Origin: JACMQX01 sp040385105
Lineage (GTDB): Bacteria > Pseudomonadota > Gammaproteobacteria > Burkholderiales > Burkholderiaceae_C
Direction: 5' to 3'
DNA: 64,000 bases
NCBI GenBank assembly: GCA_040385105.1
Contig: JAZKHY010000017.1
Span: 40,720 to 104,719 of the forward strand
Part shown: positions 1-7,012 of the stretch, one piece after another
Numbering within the stretch: the first letter of the stretch is position 1
Layout of the letters: each line of letters begins with the position of its first letter
The notes under the pieces: model-generated
The model's input: only the letters and a program-made list of their open reading frames with translations
What the model was told of the DNA's origin: nothing
Databases searched by the model: none
Translations under genes and position numbers: made by a program

Positions 1-719
1 ACGTTCTTCTCGTACCATGCGGTAACGAGCTGCTGCTTGGCAGGGTCGTTCCAGTAGTCCTCAGAGAATTGGATGGCCTCAATGTCCTGTCGGGACATCG
101 AACCGCCAACGGATGTGCCTTTGACCGAGGAGACGCTGTCTTCACCAAGTTCCGCACCCATGCGTGCGAGAAGCTTCATCACGGCCGGGTGGTTCCAGAC
201 AGGGTCATCAATGGACGCATCTGACGGTGCGAAGGCTTCAAAAGCCTTGTTGGCTGCGCTCAGGTTGTGCTGAAAGTCCGTACCCCATTCGCCTTCAAGG
301 GTCTGCTGCACCTTGTCGGCGGTCCACGCGTCAGCTTGACTTGTCTGAAGCTGCTTCGAGTACGTGTCCATGATCCATGCGTACTGATCTTTGGTCAGGC
401 CTTTGGCGAGCGCGTCAGCTTTGAATGCTGCGGTGCGCTCCTCATCAACAGCAAAGCCTTCACCGAATTTGTAGTCGTACTCGTCGATAGACGCAGCAGG
501 CAGGTTCGGCTTTTTGGAGAAGCCTTTCTCCAGCGACACATAGGACTTGGCCAGCTTTTCAAAGTCTGGCGTGCCATCTGCCTTCATGAACTTTGGCGGA
601 ACGTATGCATACTCTGACGGTGTGGGCTCAGTATTCTGTGTTGGCGAAGGGGCCTGATTTACTTGATCAGGCGTGTCGGACACTGCCGACTCTGGTTGTG
701 TGGTGATTTCCTCACTCAT
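1..719 (-). CDS. Phage scaffold-like head assembly protein (partial, C-terminus off the left edge)
   Basis: An open frame begins at ATG 719 and runs off the left edge without a stop, giving 239 residues. The first 45 residues are rich in Thr, Gln, Pro and Asn and look disordered. They are followed by a Tyr/Pro-rich segment and then a charged helical region, a composition usual for capsid scaffold proteins of podoviruses, where such a gene follows the portal. A GGAGA ribosome-binding site lies 5 bases before the ATG, and the start overlaps the stop of the upstream gene by 8 bases, so translation is probably coupled. The scaffold role is inferred from position and composition. Confidence 0.6.
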   Translation of the reverse strand, partial: MSEEITTQPESAVSDTPDQVNQAPSPTQNTEPTPSEYAYVPPKFMKADGTPDFEKLAKSYVSLEKGFSKKPNLPAASIDEYDYKFGEGFAVDEERTAAFKADALAKGLTKDQYAWIMDTYSKQLQTSQADAWTADKVQQTLEGEWGTDFQHNLSAANKAFEAFAPSDASIDDPVWNHPAVMKLLARMGAELGEDSVSSVKGTSVGGSMSRQDIEAIQFSEDYWNDPAKQQLVTAWYEKN

Positions 720-948
720 GTGCGTCTCCTTGTTCTTGTGGTTTCTCGGCTATTCCGAGCTGCACGAGGATGTGACGCACCACGTCTCTACGTCCCGCAT
801 TCCGAGCGTGAACATACGGGTCCTTGTGGAAGGAATCGTTGTCGTAGTACAGACGGTGGAGATGATCGAGGACCGCAACGCCTGCGGGCGTGTTGACGAA
901 CACTGACTTATAGGTGGCGGCTGATATGAGTTGTGAGTTGTCCGTCAT
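712..948 (-). CDS. Bbp19-like small phage protein
   Basis: A 78-residue protein. It contains a hydrophobic start (LISAATYKSVFVNTPAG) and a middle segment VLDHLHRLYY followed by GRRDVVRHILVQLG. This resembles the small Bbp19-type proteins encoded between portal and capsid genes of Bordetella BPP-1-like podoviruses. That is a family resemblance recalled from memory, not searched. The gene overlaps the scaffold-like gene by 8 bases. A CATAAATA motif oriented with the gene lies at 971-978, 23 bases upstream of the ATG. Confidence 0.6.
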   Translation of the reverse strand: MTDNSQLISAATYKSVFVNTPAGVAVLDHLHRLYYDNDSFHKDPYVHARNAGRRDVVRHILVQLGIAEKPQEQGDAHE

Positions 949-1002
949 GCGGGCTCCGGTAGTTGCCCGATATTTATGGACACGCCACCGGAAAAACCGC
1001 TG

Positions 1003-1683
1003 TCAGGAACTCAAATACAAGTACCAAGCATAGACGCCCCTCCAGGCAAGCAAGGACGCAGCCGATATTCCGAAGAGGATGGGGAATAAATTTCGAACGC
1101 CCGCCTCCGAATAGATGAGCCCATTCCAGTTCGCTCGTACCACCAACCAGTACAGCTTGAATCTACTTGTCGAAACGGGAATGTTCACAAATGGCACTTG
1201 GCCAATCTCATCACCACCCCTGGAGAGGAAGCGAAGGGTCCCTTTGGCTTTTGCAGATGGAATTTTGAGATCAGTAAACTCGGGCATGACCCTTACCGCT
1301 GCCCCGTCGCCTCTCATCTTCCGCGCACTCTCCACGAATGCTGCGAACATTTCCAAACCGGGATGAATAACACCAGTATCGATGTGGCGCTGAAGAATCT
1401 TCGTAAGGAAAGCGTCTCTCATTTCTGACATCGACTGTTCATTCGATACGACCAACGCTCTGACCATCTTTTGACCTTCGTGGGAGAAGCGATATCGCGC
1501 TCCTAGATACGCCAGCAGCGCGCAACCTACGGCCCAGAACTTCCACTGGGGGATCGAAGACCCTTCCTTGCCTACGAGCGTACTTAACAGCGCGCTTTGC
1601 GGCACTTCCAAGAAAGCAGCGATGAGGATTGTGGCGCTAACAACCACGAGGTTGCGCCTGATCTTGTCGTCTTCGTCATCCAC
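1003..1683 (-). CDS. Membrane protein of unknown function inside the phage head module
   Basis: A 226-residue protein with a charged MDDEDDK start, two hydrophobic helices at about residues 11-30 and 47-62, a soluble central region of about 130 residues, and a third hydrophobic helix near the C-terminus (about 199-220). I do not recognise the family. It stands between the portal and the Bbp19-like gene with gaps of 87 and 54 bases, unlike the tight packing around it, and has its own GGAGG site before ATG 1683. That pattern is typical of a moron (cargo) gene. Superinfection exclusion or another membrane role is possible but unproven. Confidence 0.6.
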   Translation of the reverse strand: MDDEDDKIRRNLVVVSATILIAAFLEVPQSALLSTLVGKEGSSIPQWKFWAVGCALLAYLGARYRFSHEGQKMVRALVVSNEQSMSEMRDAFLTKILQRHIDTGVIHPGLEMFAAFVESARKMRGDGAAVRVMPEFTDLKIPSAKAKGTLRFLSRGGDEIGQVPFVNIPVSTSRFKLYWLVVRANWNGLIYSEAGVRNLFPILFGISAASLLAWRGVYAWYLYLSS

Positions 1684-1770
1684 CTAAACCTCCATTTATT
1701 GGAACCCATTCCCGCAATGTAACTTACAGAGCAATCGAATCTCGACCCTGGCAGCACCAAATCTGAGCTG

Positions 1771-3414
1771 TCAGAACAGGGATTCTGGTGGTGACCCGTT
1801 GGCACTAGCCTCAGCCATCGCTACTTGTTGCGCCTGGGCCTGAGCGGCCTCCTGCGCCTTCTGCCTCGTGTAGCGGATGCGCTTCACGGCGTCGTCGTCA
1901 TTAAGCATCTCGGGGTCAATGCCCAGCATGTCAGCCAGACGCAGCACCGTCTTGTCATAGTTGATGTAGTCCAGGATTTCAGGCTTTGCCTGGGCAATGT
2001 TCGTGACGCGCTGCACATACTGGTCGATCTGCTCAACCTCCTGCATCTTCTGTGAGCGTGCGAGCGGTGAGCGGTAGTCGATCTCGAATTCCCGGCCGGC
2101 CAGCGAAGGCGGTGCAGGCGGCAACAGGCCGGCTCTTACCGCCAAGCCGAAACAACGCTCGACAAGATGGGTAAGGTACTCAGACTGCATCCGAGCAAAG
2201 ATCGGCCCAAGAATCTGGCGCACTTGGTTGTTGCGAGTCTGAACCTCCGTTGCTGTCTGGATTGCTTTCTCTGTCGGGCCGAGCTGGTCGGCCAAGAGCA
2301 TCTTGCGGATAGAGCCTTGAAGTGACGCGACTTCGTTCATTGCGAACTGGATGTCGCCGCCCGTAGCCAGCGGCTGAATGTTGTCCATGTCGCCCACGGG
2401 AATGAACCGGCGTGGTCCAAATCTGATGGTGGACGGATTGATCAGCCCGTCATCCTTCACCTTGAACATGCCGCTGATGTGCATGTCCATGTTCAGGTGC
2501 ATGTTCTCCTTGACCTTGTTCAGGGACTTGATGTCGGGGAGCGCGTCGAACACGGGGCCGCGGGCATAGTCCGTATCAGGAATCTTGAGCCAGCGGGGCA
2601 CGATGACCGGCATTTCATGGAAGCCAGACTCCTTCACAACGGTCCCGCACTTGGCGACCCAGATCGACTCCCAAGGTAGATTTCGCTTTGTCTTGCCGTC
2701 AGATTGCTTGCCACCTTTCAGGCGAGGTCGAATCCCGACAACGAAGCGGTACAGCTTCGTGGAGTGAGGGTCTGCGGCGTACCCATCACGCATTTCCTGG
2801 GGCAGCGATTCAAGCCCGAACTCCAACACGGCCTCCTGGACTGTGTAATAGAACTGCCGGTAGACGGTGTCGATATAGCCAAGGTTCAGGGTCTCTTGGC
2901 AGTACAGGTGGTTTAGTGGCCAGGTCTCGAAGCGGTACTTGGCGCCCTTCAACTCCACGTAGATGCCCGCCATGCCAGCGATCATCTGGTGCAGGGTGAA
3001 CTCCAGTGCCTCACTGTCGTAGTTCGACGCGTGAATCATCGTGTGGATGCGTTCAGCGGCATCCTTGAGCCATTCCTTGCCGTCTTGGTCTAGATCGTCG
3101 TCCGAGGACTTGGAGTCAGCCAAGTCGAACCAGCGGGTATTGGGCGGCGTAAGGCTCGACAGTACTGAGCTTGCCAACAGTCGAACGGCATCCGTGCCCG
3201 TGCTGTCAAAGAGCTTCGCCTGCTTGGCCCTCGTTCCCTGCGCATTGGTGATGCCGTCCGAATCGCCTTCGCTGAAACCGACGCCCAATGTGGGATAGGT
3301 GAAGTCGTAGCAGTCGCGGTATTCCCGGTCCAGCGGCTCACGGATCGACTTGAGCTTGTCGAACTGGCGAAGGACTCCCCTACCCTTGTCGGACGCTTGG
3401 TTGACAGAGGCCAT
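1771..3414 (-). CDS. Phage head-to-tail connecting (portal) protein
   Basis: A 547-residue protein of the podovirus head-to-tail connector family (T7 gp8-like, PF12236). It opens with a charged segment and contains features usual for the family: an early RFDxLxxxREPLDxEYRDCYDFTYP-type region, a WF-containing segment near residue 94, and a C-terminal Ala/Gln-rich helix. The protein forms the dodecameric ring at the packaging vertex. It starts 2 bases after the stop of the upstream coiled-coil gene, so the two are co-transcribed. Length fits the family (about 530-560 residues). The scaffold-like and Bbp19-like genes downstream agree with a podovirus head module. Confidence 0.85.
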   Translation of the reverse strand: MASVNQASDKGRGVLRQFDKLKSIREPLDREYRDCYDFTYPTLGVGFSEGDSDGITNAQGTRAKQAKLFDSTGTDAVRLLASSVLSSLTPPNTRWFDLADSKSSDDDLDQDGKEWLKDAAERIHTMIHASNYDSEALEFTLHQMIAGMAGIYVELKGAKYRFETWPLNHLYCQETLNLGYIDTVYRQFYYTVQEAVLEFGLESLPQEMRDGYAADPHSTKLYRFVVGIRPRLKGGKQSDGKTKRNLPWESIWVAKCGTVVKESGFHEMPVIVPRWLKIPDTDYARGPVFDALPDIKSLNKVKENMHLNMDMHISGMFKVKDDGLINPSTIRFGPRRFIPVGDMDNIQPLATGGDIQFAMNEVASLQGSIRKMLLADQLGPTEKAIQTATEVQTRNNQVRQILGPIFARMQSEYLTHLVERCFGLAVRAGLLPPAPPSLAGREFEIDYRSPLARSQKMQEVEQIDQYVQRVTNIAQAKPEILDYINYDKTVLRLADMLGIDPEMLNDDDAVKRIRYTRQKAQEAAQAQAQQVAMAEASANGSPPESLF

Positions 3415-3416
3415 TC

Positions 3417-3722
3417 TTAGCCTCCGAAGGACTGGAGCAGTGTCGCGTGCTTGGCCTTTCTCTGAGATTTTGCGTTCTCGTCCTCAAGGTCGCCCTCTTC
3501 AGACTGCAAGCCGCCCAACAGCGTGCGCTGACGCTGGCGTCTGTCCAGGTCTTGCTTGGCCATCGCTACCTGATCGGCCAGTACCTTCTGGGTTTCTTTC
3601 TGCTTCTCGGCGTCCTTTTCTGCCGTGATCTTGTCGGCCTCTGCTTTTGCCCGGTCGCGCGCAGCGTTCTCCTGGGCAATCAGTTCTTCTTGACTTGGGC
3701 CTTTTGGTCCTCCACCGCACAT
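3417..3722 (-). CDS. Small coiled-coil phage protein
   Basis: A 101-residue protein with an MCGGGPKGPSQEE start followed by a long charged helix (about residues 15-65, rich in Ala, Lys, Glu, Gln and Asp) and a C-terminal LLQSFGG. Composition predicts a coiled coil. Small proteins starting MCGGGP occur upstream of the connector gene in podoviruses, and the function is not established. It is the first gene of the visible head operon. A CGTAAATA motif in the same orientation lies at 3755-3762, 33 bases upstream, and a GAGGAG ribosome-binding site precedes the ATG. Confidence 0.65.
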   Translation of the reverse strand: MCGGGPKGPSQEELIAQENAARDRAKAEADKITAEKDAEKQKETQKVLADQVAMAKQDLDRRQRQRTLLGGLQSEEGDLEDENAKSQRKAKHATLLQSFGG

Positions 3723-3754
3723 ACTGTCTCCTCACTCGAGTTTTTCTTGTGAGG

Positions 3755-3762
3755 TATTTACG
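3755..3762 (-). promoter_or_regulatory. C[A/G]TAAATA motif before the head operon
   Basis: CGTAAATA read on the minus strand, in the 91-bp gap between the coiled-coil gene and the divergent AlbA gene. It is one of six matches to C[A/G]TAAATA in the element; the others are at 971-978 (minus) and 9121-9128, 10441-10448, 11224-11231 and 11631-11638 (plus). It could be an extended -10 element or a promoter of an element-encoded polymerase. This is inference. Confidence 0.4.
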
Positions 3763-3813
3763 GTTTCAGGTCACCGCCCTATGCTTGGGCAATAATTCTT
3801 AAAGGAGGTCGGC

Positions 3814-4800
3814 ATGACAATCGACAAGAAGGACTTAGAGAAGATCATCCAGAACGCCGAGGCCGAAAGCCTGCACCTCGAATTCAAGCGTGCGGCCGCA
3901 CTCGGGCGGTCGGATGGACAGAAAAAGGAACTTGTCAAAGACGTCACAGGATTCGCCAACGCCAATGGCGGGCTACTGATATACGGGATCGCCGAGGGCA
4001 AGCAAGACGGGGTCGTGGTAGCGACAGCATTTGATCCTGTGCTGGACGAAACCCTGAACAGTGACTGGATTCACAGCGTTCTCCGCAATAGCACCGATCC
4101 GCCGTTCTCAGGCTTTCATGTCAATGAAATTTCAATCGAACCGGGTAAGCGCGTTCTGGCCATCGAGATTGACGCGGCCGGCACCGCCCATCAGAATTTG
4201 GCCGATCAGCGCTACTATCAGCGTGGAGGTGCCGCAACAAATCCGATGGTTGGATTCCAAATCCGTGATCTGCTTGGTAGGCGGCAGAAGGCCGAATTAA
4301 AGGTTAATGTGGGCTTCAAAACTACGTGGACTGACAGCGAACGCGAGCGGTACCAGTTGCAAGTCGCCATCGAGAACACGGGAAATGTTTCGGTGGAGCA
4401 TTGGAGATTGGAGGTCGATCTGCCTAATGAGGCGATTCGCCATCAAGACAGACCTGAGCGAGACAAGCACGGTGGGCATCACAACTTCAGTGACTTTTCT
4501 CATGGTCGCCCGGACGCTGACGGTTACCTCCTGCGAGTTGTCTTCGCCGACCCCTATGTGGATGGGCGTCGACACATTTTTCATCCTGGCATGTCTGTAG
4601 ATTTCACTGTTCGCCAACCACACATACCACCCTTTTACATTGAGGTAGACAGGGTGTCATACATGGGCTATTCAAAGTCAAAGCGTTCGATCAAGTGGCG
4701 GATGTTTTATCCTGACTCGAAGCCGCTTGTTGGGCAGATAGAGTTCGAAGATTGGTGCAGCTTCGATCCTCATGCACCCATCAAGTACGAGAACTCCTAG
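3814..4800 (+). CDS. Schlafen AlbA_2-domain protein
   Basis: A 328-residue protein. Residues 18-59 carry the AlbA_2 (Schlafen-type, PF04326) signature: ESLHLEFK at 18-25 and FANANGGLLIYGI at 47-59. A YYQRGGAATNPM segment at about 135-146 ends the domain. The C-terminal half (about 165-328) is beta-rich and looks like an Ig/CARDB-like domain (LQVAIENTGNVSVEHWRLEVDLP). AlbA_2 proteins are putative nucleic-acid-binding or nuclease proteins, some in phage defence. A perfect AAAGGAGG site precedes ATG 3814. The gene is divergent from the head operon and stands alone, which suggests cargo expressed in the lysogen. The defence role is inference. Confidence 0.75.
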   Translation: MTIDKKDLEKIIQNAEAESLHLEFKRAAALGRSDGQKKELVKDVTGFANANGGLLIYGIAEGKQDGVVVATAFDPVLDETLNSDWIHSVLRNSTDPPFSGFHVNEISIEPGKRVLAIEIDAAGTAHQNLADQRYYQRGGAATNPMVGFQIRDLLGRRQKAELKVNVGFKTTWTDSERERYQLQVAIENTGNVSVEHWRLEVDLPNEAIRHQDRPERDKHGGHHNFSDFSHGRPDADGYLLRVVFADPYVDGRRHIFHPGMSVDFTVRQPHIPPFYIEVDRVSYMGYSKSKRSIKWRMFYPDSKPLVGQIEFEDWCSFDPHAPIKYENS

Positions 4801-5190
4801 TAATCCCGGGAAATCCCAAGCGTAGTCCCCGCATATTATTTTTGGTGAGGTCGTTTCTATCTAGGTGGTGTGTGATTCTGGTGATCGTGAGCTAAAGCTG
4901 GTATGACGTTTTTGGAATCGTGAGGTGCAAGCACCTGGAAACACACCCCCGCCCACTTCCGAGTCATCGCCGGTTGTTCGCCCATCACACCACACAGGTT
5001 GTCATCACGGGCTCGTAATGCCCAGAGGTGTTGAATCGTCAAAGAGTGTGGACACCATCAACGATGCACACCCGAGGTCTCTGGGCCTCATCTGGTGTCA
5101 CTCAGAGGTATCGGGGTGCAGTATTGGCCAGCACCTGCAACCTGGTCAGCCTGATATTGGTCTAATTAGTGTGTAAATAGACCAAGCGAA

Positions 5191-5209
5191 AACGATAATA
5201 ATTATCGTT
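5191..5209. promoter_or_regulatory. 19-bp palindrome resembling a Fur box
   Basis: AACGATAATAATTATCGTT is perfectly symmetric around a central A. The inner CGATAAT-A-ATTATCG matches the 7-1-7 Fur/NurR-type operator TGATAATnATTATCA at 6 of 7 positions per arm. Whether a host Fur protein or an element regulator binds it is unknown, and no gene start lies directly beside it. Confidence 0.45.
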
Positions 5210-5227
5210 ATACGGATCTCGTATAGG

Positions 5228-5257
5228 TCAACCTGGTGTCAACCTGCGCTCAACCTG
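5228..5257. repeat. Three TCAACCTG repeats spaced exactly 11 bp
   Basis: TCAACCTG occurs at 5228-5235, 5239-5246 and 5250-5257, on one face of the helix. Related CAACCTGGT and GCACCTG words occur at 5131-5145. The spacing is that of cooperative protein binding sites such as iterons or operators. Confidence 0.6.
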
Positions 5258-5285
5258 ACGGAGAGCAGACCATGGCGATGTGTGC

Positions 5286-5705
5286 TCATCGCCGCCTCCA
5301 CTCCCAAGGTGGAATAGGGTTCCTGTCTTTCCAAAGGCCCACGCGAGCAGTTCGTGCTGCTTCTTCCATCCGCTTTATTTCCATATCGGTCAGGTATCGC
5401 GTGAACGCCCACGCCATCCCAGAGCGGGCGAGGTAGGCGCTGGCATCATGCCCATCACACTCCACGCGCGCCACTGTACGGCCATACCGGTCGGTGGAAG
5501 TGGGCTTGATGGATGCAATCTTTCGAAAACAAAGGGCGGCCAAGTTCTGTCGGCTGGCTTCACCAAAAGGCTGGTGCTTCTCTGGCGCGTCGATTTCAGC
5601 CAAGCGAATGGTTACCTGCTCATATGCGCCAGGCTCTCCGCAGCGGGCTTTGAGAGTGTCACCATCGCTGACAGCGACAACGAGGCAGAACAGCAGCGCA
5701 TTCAC
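5286..5705 (-). CDS. Secreted thermonuclease (SNase-like)
   Basis: A 139-residue staphylococcal-nuclease-type OB-fold protein. After a short hydrophobic start comes VSDGDTLKARC (about 12-22), then IRLAEIDAPEK (33-43), RQNLAALCF, DRYGRTVARVECDG (72-85) and a final EEAARTARVGLW, all in the SNase order with the expected Asp, Arg and Glu positions. The enzyme degrades DNA or RNA with Ca2+. The hydrophobic start suggests export. Its start overlaps the stop of the Rap1a-like gene by 4 bases (ATGA), so translation is coupled. It is the last gene of a four-gene minus-strand run of exported proteins. Confidence 0.85.
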   Translation of the reverse strand: MNALLFCLVVAVSDGDTLKARCGEPGAYEQVTIRLAEIDAPEKHQPFGEASRQNLAALCFRKIASIKPTSTDRYGRTVARVECDGHDASAYLARSGMAWAFTRYLTDMEIKRMEEAARTARVGLWKDRNPIPPWEWRRR

Positions 5706-6058
5706 TTGCAGGGGAAGGAATCTGCGACTGCGATAGTGAATAGAGCTGCAGCCATCTCATGTCTTCGACCTGGATTCTTCTCGATCCAGACTCGCATGAT
5801 GTCAACAAACTGACTGTATGTTGTGCCCTGCGCTGGCAAGCAAATCTTCATCGTTTGATTACGTGCTTGAAGAGCGATCAGTGTTATCTGTAGCGAATCC
5901 AAAGCACCCATCACATAGGCTGATCCAGCTGATGAATCTTCTTTGTACATGCGAAGCCAGTCATTGCCCGTAATAGCGGCTGACGAAGGACTAGCAGCGA
6001 GTGCGAGTGTCAGCATCATTGCGCAGGAGCGCGCGAAACTAAAGGGTGTCATGTGCAT
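5702..6058 (-). CDS. Rap1a/Tai-like periplasmic protein
   Basis: A 118-residue protein with a clear signal peptide (RSCAMMLTLALAASPSSAA, residues 10-28). The mature part shows the Rap1a/Tai pattern: NDWLRMYKE, then SAYVMGALDSL, a KICLPAQG Cys segment, VWIEKNPGRRHEMAA and a terminal ADSFPCK with the second Cys. Rap1a is the Serratia immunity protein to a peptidoglycan amidase, and many family members are not linked to any toxin. It overlaps the lipoprotein gene upstream by 10 bases and the thermonuclease downstream by 4 bases. Whether it protects against anything here is unknown. Confidence 0.7.
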   Translation of the reverse strand: MHMTPFSFARSCAMMLTLALAASPSSAAITGNDWLRMYKEDSSAGSAYVMGALDSLQITLIALQARNQTMKICLPAQGTTYSQFVDIMRVWIEKNPGRRHEMAAALFTIAVADSFPCK

Positions 6059-6324
6059 CGAAAGGTCACCTCAGCTTCTGGCCAACGGCCCAACGGTCCT
6101 GCTTGGATTTCCTTCACGTTGATCACCTGCAGAGTTTTACCTGCGCATTTGTCGCCTGCCTCTTTCAGCGCGGCATTTTTTAGCGAATCTGTGGTGATCA
6201 AGAAGCTGTCGCCTTGTCTGGTGACCGTGAAAAAGCCGTCGCCGCGCGGCACAACACCCGTGGTAGGAGTGGCGCAACCAACGAGGGTTACGCATATCGT
6301 TAATGCAGTCGCAATGGTTCGCAT
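6049..6324 (-). CDS. Small lipoprotein, unknown function
   Basis: A 91-residue protein with a lipoprotein signal MRTIATALTICVTLVGC (lipobox LVGC, Cys17). The mature part (FFTVTRQGDSFLITTDSLKNAALKE...) contains two further Cys residues (DKC and the terminal FRC). It is probably anchored in the outer membrane. It overlaps the Rap1a-like gene by 10 bases. Unknown small lipoproteins of this size are common in prophage and plasmid cargo of Comamonadaceae. No function is assigned. Confidence 0.6.
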   Translation of the reverse strand: MRTIATALTICVTLVGCATPTTGVVPRGDGFFTVTRQGDSFLITTDSLKNAALKEAGDKCAGKTLQVINVKEIQAGPLGRWPEAEVTFRCT

Positions 6325-6395
6325 GTCATGTCCCTTGATATCACAACACTGCGCTATTGTCCCCCATTGGATGCGCCAGGGAAACGACTTTGAAC

Positions 6396-6719
6396 CTATT
6401 GCAGGTCCGCGCTATTGACGTAGCCCGTCCCGCCTGCATTCCCTACCAACATGATTTCAAAGCCGCCCGTCTGCATGGCCGTGCGCAGTACGTTCACATC
6501 CACATTGATGCCAACCCGTGAGCATGACGGGATGTTGTGAATGTTTCTGTTGGCTCGCTCAATGAGCGCCGCGTTTAGTGCAGCGGCGGCGCTCTCGCAG
6601 ATGAACGTGCCAGCTGGGACGGTCATTACTCCAGGCGGACGTGCCGGGACGGCCTGCTCCTTGGAGCACGCGGCCAATACGACGGTGAGCAGGGCTACGC
6701 AGACGGTGGTGTGACGCAT
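6396..6719 (-). CDS. Lipoprotein, unknown function
   Basis: A 107-residue protein with a lipobox (TVVLAACSK, Cys18) after a basic MRHTTVC start. The mature part has two Cys residues (FICES, PSCSR). It heads the minus-strand run of exported proteins, 71 bases upstream of the second lipoprotein gene. Its start faces the XRE gene at 6782 across a 62-bp divergent region with an imperfect dyad. Function unknown. Confidence 0.6.
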   Translation of the reverse strand: MRHTTVCVALLTVVLAACSKEQAVPARPPGVMTVPAGTFICESAAAALNAALIERANRNIHNIPSCSRVGINVDVNVLRTAMQTGGFEIMLVGNAGGTGYVNSADLQ

Positions 6720-6735
6720 GGGATTCCCTCCATAT

Positions 6736-6768
6736 TGCTATCTCTAGAGTGTAGCGCTATAGGTAGCA
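6736..6768. promoter_or_regulatory. 33-bp imperfect dyad between divergent genes
   Basis: The outer arms are TGCTATCTCTAG and, inverted, CTATAGGTAGCA, with two mismatched pairs; the centre is GAGTGTAGCG. The dyad fills the space between the lipoprotein start (6719, minus) and the XRE start (6782, plus). It is a likely operator for the XRE protein on both promoters. C-protein-type regulators bind paired dyads in just this position. Confidence 0.5.
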
Positions 6769-6781
6769 AATTTCTAGCATC

Positions 6782-7006
6782 GTGTTGATGCGGGAATCAG
6801 ATATCACGAAGCGCTTTGGACTACGAGTACGCAGTCTGCGCCTAGCTGCGGGGTTTTCGCAAGAGGGATTTGCCGATGTGGTCGGAATTCACCGCACGTA
6901 CATTGGTGCGATTGAACGGGGTGAGAAGACGGCCACCATTGAGACGGCAGCAAAGCTTGCCATGGCTCTGCAGCTGTCCCTGTCTGACCTATTCAAAGAA
7001 CTTTAG
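6782..7006 (+). CDS. XRE-family regulator, C-protein-like
   Basis: A 74-residue single helix-turn-helix protein. Residues 7-70 follow the XRE pattern GLRVRSLRLAAGFSQE...GIHRTYIGAIERGEKTATIETAAKLAMAL...LSDLF. The size and the HRTYIGAIERG recognition region resemble controller (C) proteins of restriction-modification systems and small prophage repressors. The reading frame opens with GTG 6782 and ATG 6788 two codons later; ATG 6788 may be the real start. No restriction or methylase gene is visible nearby. It ends 7 bases before a convergent gene. It probably binds the dyad at 6736-6768. Confidence 0.8.
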   Translation: MLMRESDITKRFGLRVRSLRLAAGFSQEGFADVVGIHRTYIGAIERGEKTATIETAAKLAMALQLSLSDLFKEL

Positions 7007-7012
7007 GCTTGC

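Larger units (their letters stand above)
4801..5285. other. 485-bp gap between convergent genes, rich in repeats
   Basis: No credible ORF. The gap lies between the 3' ends of the AlbA gene and the thermonuclease gene. It holds a 14-bp palindrome AGGTGCAAGCACCT (4923-4936), a wide stem CCCAGAG/CTCTGGG (about 5021-5084) with inner ACACC/GGTGT segments, a 19-bp palindrome at 5191-5209 and three direct TCAACCTG repeats at 5228-5257. Such density is more than convergent terminators need. An origin, operator cluster or small RNA are possible. Confidence 0.5.

Noticed and set aside
1584..1805. 73-residue minus-strand frame between portal and membrane protein
   Set aside because: Overlaps both neighbours out of frame and has no ribosome-binding site or domain.
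1..3762. Diversity-generating retroelement, as in the Bbp-type relatives of these head genes
   Set aside because: No reverse transcriptase with a YxDD motif, no template/variable repeat pair in the window; it could only lie left of the edge.
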